Below, one piece after another: positions 6,529-10,754 of a stretch of DNA of 10,754 nt. The notes beneath the pieces are model-generated. The model was not told the DNA's origin, did no database searches, and was given only the letters and a program-made list of their open reading frames with translations. A program made the position numbers and the translations under genes. Where the stretch lies: contig CAMLDJ010000176.1 of assembly GCA_946478755.1 (NCBI GenBank), forward strand, positions 1-10,754, read 5' to 3'. Each line of letters starts with the position of its first letter. The stretch's first letter is position 1. The stretch comes from an uncultured Pedobacter sp. Its GTDB lineage: Bacteria; Bacteroidota; Bacteroidia; Sphingobacteriales; Sphingobacteriaceae.

Positions 6529-6599
6529 ATTGGCTTGACCCGTTCTTCAATAAATCAATTAGCAGGTCGATCTATTCCAGGAAGGTTCAGCTGGATAAT

Positions 6600-7784
6600 T
6601 TACAGTACTCTTAACAGCAATCCCTTTAAATATTCTCCTTCAGAAAAAGAGATCCGCACAGGATGATCTTCTGGCTGGCTAAACTGTTTAATGATCTGAA
6701 CCTCACGGCCCGCATCCAATGCAGCCCAGGCAATGATCTGTTTAAAGGTTTCAAGGTCTACCGCCCCGGAACAGGAGAAAGTAGCCAGTATGCCTCCTTT
6801 TTTTAAAAGCAGCATGCCAAGCCTGTTTAAATCCTTATAAGCCCTCGCGGCACGATCCAGGGCAGATCTTGATGGGGCATACTTAGGTGGGTCCAGCACC
6901 AGCACATCAAAGGTTTTACCTTCTTCTTTGAAAATCCGGAGTTGTTTGTTTACATCCGATTGTATACTGGTCTGTTTATCCTCAGAAAAGCCGTTAAGCT
7001 CAAGGTTATGTTTTAAGGTTTCAATAGCCAACGCAGAACTGTCGACACTGGTTACCTGCGCAGCCTCATATTTTAAACTGTTTAATGTAAAGCCACCACT
7101 ATAGCAAAAGCAGTCCAATACCGACTTGCCTTTTGTATATGACGCAAGTAGCTGCCGGTTGTCTCGCTGATCACAATAAAAACCTGATTTTTGCCCTTCT
7201 GCTATATTGATGTGATAAAGGATCCCATTCTCTTTCACTTCAATGAACTCTGGCGGGGTTTCACCCCAAAGCAAACCTTGCACAGGTTCCAGGTTTTCAT
7301 GTTTGCGTGCTCCCGCGTCACTTTTATCGAATATTCCCTTTGGGTTTAATTCCTGTCTCAGGATGCCAATAATATCTTGCTGTACCGCTTGAATTCCAGC
7401 ACTTAGTACTTGCAGGGATAGGAAGTCAGCGTATTTATCTACGATCAAACCTGGTAAAAAATCCGCCTCGCTAAATATCAGTCTGCAGGTATTGGTCTGT
7501 TCGTTTAACACATGAGCACGGGCGGCAATGGCGCCTTTAATTTTTTGCTGGTACCAACTCTTATCTATAGCAATACCTTCATCCCATTCCAATAAACGTA
7601 GTGCTACTCTTGATTGATCATTATAATATCCATAGGCGAGAAACTCTTTTTCTGCCGATCTCACCGTTACCACCTCGCCATTTTCTGGCTGCCCTTTAAT
7701 TTTATCTATTGCACCAGAGAAAATCCAGGGATGGCGCAGCACAGCGGCTTTTTCCTTACCTTTTTTAAGTATTACATCGATCAT
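6600..7784 (-). CDS. RlmI-like 23S rRNA (cytosine-C5) methyltransferase, class I SAM-dependent
   Basis: This 394-aa enzyme has the three-part layout of RlmI/YccW. Residues 1-75 form an N-terminal PUA domain (VILKKGKEKAAVLRHPWIFSG). A central domain contains GFYCDQRDNR (201-210), a family hallmark. The C-terminal Rossmann methyltransferase has the SAM-binding motif VLDCFCYSGGFTL (222-234), the acidic VTSVDSS loop (244-250), DPPK (298-301) and TFSCSG (335-340), whose Cys338 is the likely catalytic cysteine. E. coli RlmI makes m5C1962 in 23S rRNA, and the same reaction is the best guess here; other members of this subfamily modify other sites. I chose the ATG at 7784 because the PUA domain begins right there. 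The frame is open upstream to 7871, but that part has no family character and overlaps a hairpin region. A TACTTTTG box ends 4 nt before the ATG. The gene is divergent from the csaA-like gene. Confidence 0.88.
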   Translation of the reverse strand: MIDVILKKGKEKAAVLRHPWIFSGAIDKIKGQPENGEVVTVRSAEKEFLAYGYYNDQSRVALRLLEWDEGIAIDKSWYQQKIKGAIAARAHVLNEQTNTCRLIFSEADFLPGLIVDKYADFLSLQVLSAGIQAVQQDIIGILRQELNPKGIFDKSDAGARKHENLEPVQGLLWGETPPEFIEVKENGILYHINIAEGQKSGFYCDQRDNRQLLASYTKGKSVLDCFCYSGGFTLNSLKYEAAQVTSVDSSALAIETLKHNLELNGFSEDKQTSIQSDVNKQLRIFKEEGKTFDVLVLDPPKYAPSRSALDRAARAYKDLNRLGMLLLKKGGILATFSCSGAVDLETFKQIIAWAALDAGREVQIIKQFSQPEDHPVRISFSEGEYLKGLLLRVL

Positions 7785-7788
7785 TCGG

Positions 7789-7796
7789 CAAAAGTA
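7789..7796 (-). promoter_or_regulatory. Possible -7 promoter element for the rRNA methyltransferase gene
   Basis: On the minus strand TACTTTTG exactly matches TAnnTTTG and ends 4 nt before the ATG. If used, transcription would begin at or next to the start codon, giving a leaderless mRNA. No TTG is seen at the usual 17-23 nt upstream, so support is limited. Confidence 0.35.
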
Positions 7797-7811
7797 CGGG
7801 AAAAATTTAGG

Positions 7812-7888
7812 ATTCTCTTCGAAGAAGGGACATAGCTGCGCGATGCCCCTAGGTCTTGTCTGAGGGGCCAAATTTTTTGGAAGAGAAT
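7812..7888. repeat. Intergenic inverted-repeat element with an inner hairpin
   Basis: ATTCTCTTC (7812-7820) is the exact reverse complement of GAAGAGAAT (7880-7888). After one mismatch the pairing continues as AAGAAG (7822-7827) with the T run 7873-7878, using two G-U pairs. Inside, GCCCCT (7845-7850) pairs with AGGGGC (7863-7868) around a 12-nt loop. The element lies in the 162-nt gap between two divergent genes, nearer the methyltransferase start. It does not look like a terminator because neither stem is directly followed by a T tract. It may be a structured leader, a binding site or a copy of a dispersed palindrome; the sequence alone does not decide. Confidence 0.45.
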
Positions 7889-7946
7889 GACACTACATGG
7901 CTTGTTTTGGCAACAGATTATTATCTGATAAATTGTAATTTCGAAT

Positions 7947-8282
7947 ATGGAAGAAATAGCCTGGAATGATTTTGAAAAGGTTGAACTGCGTGCAGGAACA
8001 ATTCTTGAAGTTTTCGATTATCCTGAAGCCAGAAAGCCTGCCTATAAGGTAAAGGTGGATTTTGGGGAATTCGGGATCAGGATGAGCAGTGCACAAATTA
8101 CCGCGCTTTATACAAAAGAAGAATTGATTGGAAGGCAGGTGGTAGGTGTGCTGAACTTTCCCAAAAAACAGATTGGTAAATTTATGTCGGAGTTCCTGAT
8201 CACAGGTTTCGCAGATGGGAACGGAGACATCGTGTTAACCACCTTAAATGGTAAAGTCCCCGATGGGAGTAAAATGATATAA
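7947..8282 (+). CDS. csaA: CsaA-like tRNA-binding protein (OB fold)
   Basis: This 111-aa protein is the length of Bacillus CsaA (110 aa) and follows its pattern throughout: DFEKVELRAGTI (8-19), YPEARKPAYKVKVDFG (25-40), MSSAQIT (46-52), VVGVLNFPKKQIGKFMSEFL (65-84) and VPDGSKM (104-110). The family is a dimeric single OB fold related to the tRNA-binding domain of methionyl- and phenylalanyl-tRNA synthetases. It binds tRNA and has been described in Bacillus as a chaperone linked to protein export. The gene is the first of a likely pair with the tadA-like gene 15 nt downstream. A near-consensus TAATTTCG (7936-7943) ends 3 nt before the ATG, but lacks a TTG at normal distance. No Shine-Dalgarno is visible. 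Confidence 0.88.
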   Translation: MEEIAWNDFEKVELRAGTILEVFDYPEARKPAYKVKVDFGEFGIRMSSAQITALYTKEELIGRQVVGVLNFPKKQIGKFMSEFLITGFADGNGDIVLTTLNGKVPDGSKMI

Positions 8283-8285
8283 TGC

Positions 8286-8293
8286 TATCTTTG
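8286..8293 (+). promoter_or_regulatory. Possible -7 promoter element just before the tadA-like gene
   Basis: TATCTTTG exactly matches TAnnTTTG and lies entirely in the 15-nt gap between csaA and the deaminase gene, ending 4 nt before its ATG. It would give a leaderless transcript. No TTG is found 17-23 nt upstream, so the pair may equally be read from the csaA side alone. Confidence 0.35.
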
Positions 8294-8297
8294 AAGC

Positions 8298-8771
8298 ATG
8301 AGCTTTTATAATTTTTCAGAAGAAGTAGATTCGGCGGCAGAAGATGAACATTACATGCGTTTGGCCTTACAGGAAGCGCAGAAGGCCTATCAGGCAGAGG
8401 AGATCCCGATAGGCGCGATAGTCGTATGTAAAGGGCGGATAGTGGGCCGTGGCTATAATCTGACAGAGCAGTTAAATGATGTAACCGCCCATGCCGAGAT
8501 GCAGGCATTTACAGCAGCGGCGCAGACCCTCGGGGGCAAGTACTTAAAGGACTGTACGCTTTATGTAACTATTGAGCCTTGTGTGATGTGTGCCGGAGCA
8601 AGTTATTGGACTCAGATAGGCAAGCTTGTATATGGCGCACCGGAACCAAAAAGAGGGTTTACCACGAAAAGCGGGCAGTTGCTACACCCCAAAACAATTT
8701 TAAAAAGTGGTGTTCTCGCGCAGGAATGCGGCGCGCTAATGAAAAAGTTTTTCGAAAATAAAAGAGGTTAA
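8298..8771 (+). CDS. tadA: tRNA-specific adenosine deaminase (TadA-like nucleoside deaminase)
   Basis: This zinc-dependent cytidine/adenosine deaminase-fold enzyme has 157 aa, close to the E. coli TadA length. The active site is complete. HAE is at 65-67 (zinc ligand His65, proton shuttle Glu67), and PCVMC at 94-98 has zinc ligands Cys95 and Cys98. Also present are the family strands IPIGAIVV (36-43), LYVTIEPCVMCAGAS and VYGAPEPKRG (111-120). TadA converts A34 to inosine in the anticodon of tRNA-Arg(ACG), which is needed to read CGC and CGA codons. The alternative is a free-base deaminase such as guanine deaminase; the TAHAEMQAF and TIEPCVMCAGA context fits TadA better. It follows csaA by 15 nt, so two tRNA-directed proteins are grouped. 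Its stop codon lies inside an inverted repeat (8764-8803) that reaches into the sod promoter. Confidence 0.85.
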   Translation: MSFYNFSEEVDSAAEDEHYMRLALQEAQKAYQAEEIPIGAIVVCKGRIVGRGYNLTEQLNDVTAHAEMQAFTAAAQTLGGKYLKDCTLYVTIEPCVMCAGASYWTQIGKLVYGAPEPKRGFTTKSGQLLHPKTILKSGVLAQECGALMKKFFENKRG

Positions 8772-8803
8772 ACTTGACAAAGTATTGAACAAAACTTAAC
8801 CTC
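8764..8803. repeat. 8-bp inverted repeat over the superoxide dismutase promoter
   Basis: GAGGTTAA (8764-8771, containing the TAA stop of the deaminase gene) is exactly complementary to TTAACCTC (8796-8803), with 24 nt between. The right arm falls in the spacer between the predicted -33 and -7 elements of the sod gene. No T run follows, so it is not a standard terminator. Its place suggests an operator or simply a weak cruciform; this is inference. Confidence 0.4.
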
Positions 8804-8818
8804 CTATTGTTATATTTG
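8785..8818 (+). promoter_or_regulatory. Predicted promoter of the superoxide dismutase gene
   Basis: TTG (8785-8787), a 23-nt spacer and TATATTTG (8811-8818), an exact TAnnTTTG match. The spacer is at the long end of the accepted range, which could suit an activator-dependent promoter. The -7 ends 70 nt before the ATG at 8889, leaving a leader of about 60 nt in which I see no strong hairpin. Confidence 0.5.
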
Positions 8819-8888
8819 CTGTTAAAGTCCGCAAAGACAAATTGACGGATGCAATTGAATAATTATTTACACTTTAAATTATACCAGT

Positions 8889-9494
8889 ATGGCTTTTGAA
8901 CTACCTGCGTTACCATACGCAACAGATGCATTAGAACCGCATATCGATAAACAGACTATGGAAATCCACCATGGTAAACACCACCAGGCTTACGTTACCA
9001 ATCTGAATAAAGCGCTGGAAGGCAAGCCAGAGGCGAGCCAAAGCATCGAAGAAATTATCAAAAGCATCTCGAAATTTCCTGCGGCAGTAAGAAACAACGG
9101 TGGTGGTCATTATAATCACTCTTTGTTCTGGGAAGTTATAGGTCCGAACAAAGGCGGTGAGCCTAAAGGGGAACTTGCTGAAGCGATCAACGCGGCATTT
9201 GGTTCTTTTGCGGATTTCAAAACTAAATTTGCTGAGGCCGGTGCAACACGTTTTGGTTCTGGATGGGCGTGGTTAAGCGTAGGTGCTGATAAAAAATTAG
9301 TGGTTTCTTCTACACCAAACCAGGATAATCCTTTAATGGACATCGCTGAGGTAAAAGGTACACCGATTTTGGGCATGGACGTATGGGAACACGCTTACTA
9401 TCTGAAGTATCAAAACAGACGCCCTGATTACATCGCGGCTTTCTGGAATGTAGTGAACTGGGATGCAGTAGCTGAGCGTTTCAAAAAAGCGTAA
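8889..9494 (+). CDS. sodA: Superoxide dismutase, Mn/Fe family (manganese-type signatures)
   Basis: This 201-aa cytoplasmic enzyme converts superoxide into oxygen and hydrogen peroxide. The four metal ligands are His27 (in [13 protein letters not shown]), His77 ([11 protein letters not shown]), Asp164 and His168 ([18 protein letters not shown]); the second-sphere Tyr35 is also present. The residues that usually separate manganese from iron enzymes are of the manganese kind. A GGGH run (71-74) replaces the AAQ/W of iron forms, and Gln145 in NQDNPLMD is in the MnSOD position. Iron or dual use is still possible, since several Bacteroidota enzymes are cambialistic. There is no signal peptide ([18 protein letters not shown]). 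The gene stands alone, with its own promoter at 8785-8818 and a strong terminator after it, and converges on oxyR. The peroxide it makes is the signal that OxyR senses. Confidence 0.95.
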   Translation: MAFELPALPYATDALEPHIDKQTMEIHHGKHHQAYVTNLNKALEGKPEASQSIEEIIKSISKFPAAVRNNGGGHYNHSLFWEVIGPNKGGEPKGELAEAINAAFGSFADFKTKFAEAGATRFGSGWAWLSVGADKKLVVSSTPNQDNPLMDIAEVKGTPILGMDVWEHAYYLKYQNRRPDYIAAFWNVVNWDAVAERFKKA

Positions 9495-9526
9495 TTTTAT
9501 TTCCTGATCCACAGAATAAATCATAT

Positions 9527-9564
9527 AAAAGGCCCCTGCAGACTTAATCTGCAGGGGCCTTTTT
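9527..9564. terminator. Bidirectional Rho-independent terminator between sod and oxyR
   Basis: AAAAGGCCCCTGCAGA (9527-9542) pairs perfectly over 16 bp with TCTGCAGGGGCCTTTT (9548-9563). The loop is CTTAA and a T run extends to 9564. The A tract on one side and T tract on the other make it work for both converging genes: sod ends 32 nt before it, and oxyR ends at 9661 on the other strand, 96 nt away. Confidence 0.92.
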
Positions 9565-9660
9565 GTCTTTTACTCATAAATTTGATGTCTGGGAAAGGGC
9601 CTCAGCGTTCTTTAGCCTCTTCCGGCTAAACTAATGCAGCCCTGGAGCAGATTATCTAAT

Positions 9661-10593
9661 TTATATCCCTACAACATCTTTCTTCTTTTTCTGCTTCATG
9701 GCCTTCGGGATAACAGCCATTATCTCCTCCTTTAGGGCATTTAACATCCTCTTCTTGATGAAATTTTTGTGGGTGGCCAGGCTAATCTCCCTTACCGGCT
9801 CGGGCGATTTAAAACGCCTTACTTTACTCAATTGTTTGCTGCTGAGTTCATCCAGAGCCAGTTCTGGCAAAAGGGTAGCGCCACTATTCATGTCAACCAT
9901 TCTGATCAGTGTTTCCACGCTGCCGGTATTGTAGGTTAGGCCCTGAAGCCGGTTATCTTTGGTTGAGCGGCAAATGTTTAATACCTGTGAGCGCATACAA
10001 TGGCCTTCATTTAACAGCCAGATGTTTTCATCTTCCAGATCGTCTGCGTCTATAGTTTTCTTTTTATGTAGCTTGCTGTTTCTGCTGATGTAGGTAACAA
10101 AGTTCTCGTAATAGAGGGGAAGTTCTTCTATCGCGTTATCGCCCAGTGGCGTAGCCATAATCCCACAGTCCAATATGCCCGTTTTTAAGTGATGGATGAT
10201 GTCTTCAGTAGTATATTCCCAGATCAATAACTTTAAATCGGGGTACTTCTCCATCATTGCTGCAATCACCTTCGGTAAAAGATAGGGAGCAACAGTAGGA
10301 ATGATGCCCACCTTAAGTTCTCCGGCTATTCCCTGTTGCTGGTTGCTGATAATTTCTCTGATCTTCTGACTTTCCTGCAATACAACCCGCGCCTGTTCAA
10401 TGATCTGGGCACCAATTTCGGTTGGCACAACCGGCTGTTTGCTTCGATCAAATATCTTAATGTCCAGTATTTCTTCCAGTTTTTGCACCTGCATGCTCAA
10501 CGTAGGCTGGGTAACAAAGCACTTTTCGGCAGCCCCCACAAAGCTTCGGTAAGTGTCTACCGCAACAATGTATTCCAATTGAACTAATGTCAT
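9661..10593 (-). CDS. oxyR: OxyR, peroxide-sensing LysR-type transcription regulator
   Basis: This 310-aa LysR-family regulator has an N-terminal winged helix-turn-helix (2-60; AAEKCFVTQPTLSMQVQKLE), a linker helix and a two-lobed sensor domain beginning near residue 91 (GELKVGIIPTVAPYLLP). The sensor carries EGHCMRSQVLNIC, so the two redox cysteines fall at residues 199 and 208. These are the same numbers as in E. coli OxyR, where hydrogen peroxide makes a Cys199-Cys208 disulfide. Thr100, His198 and Arg201 of the peroxide pocket are also kept. Likely targets are catalase, peroxiredoxin and iron-storage genes, none in this window. I chose the ATG at 10593, where LysR homology begins (MTLVQLEYIVAV); the frame can be read 12 codons further to a TTG, but that part overlaps the promoter. 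The C-terminus ends in a lysine-rich tail (KQKKKKD). It lies 38 nt downstream of the fucose-synthase stop. Confidence 0.93.
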   Translation of the reverse strand: MTLVQLEYIVAVDTYRSFVGAAEKCFVTQPTLSMQVQKLEEILDIKIFDRSKQPVVPTEIGAQIIEQARVVLQESQKIREIISNQQQGIAGELKVGIIPTVAPYLLPKVIAAMMEKYPDLKLLIWEYTTEDIIHHLKTGILDCGIMATPLGDNAIEELPLYYENFVTYISRNSKLHKKKTIDADDLEDENIWLLNEGHCMRSQVLNICRSTKDNRLQGLTYNTGSVETLIRMVDMNSGATLLPELALDELSSKQLSKVRRFKSPEPVREISLATHKNFIKKRMLNALKEEIMAVIPKAMKQKKKKDVVGI

Positions 10594-10617
10594 ATAGCCA
10601 AAGTTTATTTTCTTCAG

Positions 10618-10650
10618 CAAATATATCAATTTTAACTATGCTTCGCCAAA
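10618..10650 (-). promoter_or_regulatory. Predicted promoter of oxyR
   Basis: On the minus strand TTTG (10647-10650), a 21-nt spacer and TATATTTG (10618-10625) fit the Bacteroidota consensus exactly. The -7 ends 24 nt before the oxyR ATG. The -33 element lies inside the last codons of the GDP-fucose synthase gene, so oxyR can be expressed on its own even though it lies downstream on the same strand. Confidence 0.6.
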
Positions 10651-10754
10651 AAATCCTGATAAGCCAGTTCAATGCCCTCTTCCAGTTCAACCTGATGTCT
10701 CCAGCCAAGCGCATGTAACTTGGATACATCCATTAATTTTCGTGGCGTACCATC
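10632..10754 (-). CDS. fcl: GDP-L-fucose synthase, C-terminal fragment (runs off the right edge)
   Basis: The last 40 codons and stop of a short-chain epimerase/reductase are present. The protein reads [20 protein letters not shown] and then [16 protein letters not shown], ending in AKHS. The DGTPRK(L)(L/M)D(V)..L..LGW motif followed by an E-GI--Y-FL helix is the characteristic end of GDP-L-fucose synthase (Fcl/WcaG). That enzyme makes GDP-L-fucose from GDP-4-keto-6-deoxymannose for surface polysaccharides and glycoproteins. The rest of the gene, including the NAD(P)-binding fold and the YxxxK active site, is outside the window. Other sugar-nucleotide epimerases lack this exact ending, so the identification is good though based on a fragment. 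Confidence 0.85.
   Translation of the reverse strand, partial: DGTPRKLMDVSKLHALGWRHQVELEEGIELAYQDFLAKHS

Noticed and set aside
7785..7871. 29-codon N-terminal extension of the rRNA methyltransferase frame
   Set aside because: It has no resemblance to the family, the PUA domain begins at the ATG at 7784, and the extension lies over the intergenic inverted repeat.
8764..8803. Inverted repeat at the end of tadA as its terminator
   Set aside because: The loop is 24 nt and the sequence following it is not T-rich; it fits better as a possible operator of sod.
9611..9630. TTTAGCC/GGCTAAA hairpin after oxyR as its terminator
   Set aside because: Only 7 bp and no T tract on the minus strand; the hairpin at 9527-9564 is far better.
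10594..10629. 12-codon upstream TTG-started extension of oxyR
   Set aside because: LysR homology starts at the ATG at 10593, where the cysteine numbering also becomes that of E. coli OxyR; the extension overlaps the predicted -7 box.
1..10754. CRISPR array, tRNA or rRNA gene, insertion sequence or phage remnant
   Set aside because: No regularly spaced DNA repeats, no cloverleaf sequence, no transposase or integrase motif and no flanking inverted repeats with target duplications were seen on either strand.

Overview
The window looks like a chromosomal segment of a Bacteroidota bacterium, most likely Sphingobacteriaceae (Pedobacter-like). The evidence is moderate GC, upstream motifs of the Bacteroidota type (TTG...TAnnTTTG) before several genes, mostly absent Shine-Dalgarno sequences, and proteins that resemble Bacteroidota families. 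It is mainly ordinary housekeeping and stress-response DNA. I see no transposase, integrase, phage gene, CRISPR array, tRNA or rRNA.

Layout from left to right. Positions 1-110 (minus) are the 5' end of aspS (aspartyl-tRNA synthetase). A divergent intergenic region follows. Next is a tightly overlapping plus-strand operon (258-2543): an ECF sigma factor started by TTG, a one-pass membrane protein likely to be its anti-sigma factor, and an exported protein with about ten QY-centred repeats (DUF4097/putative-adhesin type). A strong hairpin terminator closes it. Then come a TerC-family membrane protein and a nucleoid-associated (NdpA/YejK-like) protein 9 nt apart. They are followed by an MHS-type metabolite:proton symporter that overlaps a small two-helix membrane protein, closed by a terminator.

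On the minus strand, 6600-7784 encodes an RlmI-like 23S rRNA cytosine methyltransferase. Divergent from it are a CsaA-like tRNA-binding OB-fold protein and a TadA-like tRNA adenosine deaminase, so this middle block is concerned with RNA and translation. A manganese-type superoxide dismutase follows and converges on an OxyR peroxide sensor that carries both redox cysteines, with a bidirectional terminator between them. This pair is an oxidative-stress block. The right edge (minus) holds the last 40 codons of GDP-L-fucose synthase, and the oxyR promoter appears to lie inside its 3' end.

No clearly new system is visible. The parts most worth a second look are the sigma/anti-sigma/QY-repeat operon, the long external loop and small partner of the MHS transporter, the structured intergenic element at 7812-7888, the promoter-like motifs placed 3-4 nt before three start codons, and the inverted repeat over the superoxide dismutase promoter. 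No stretch longer than 300 bases lacks a gene; the largest gaps are 111-257, 4494-4664 and 7785-7946.
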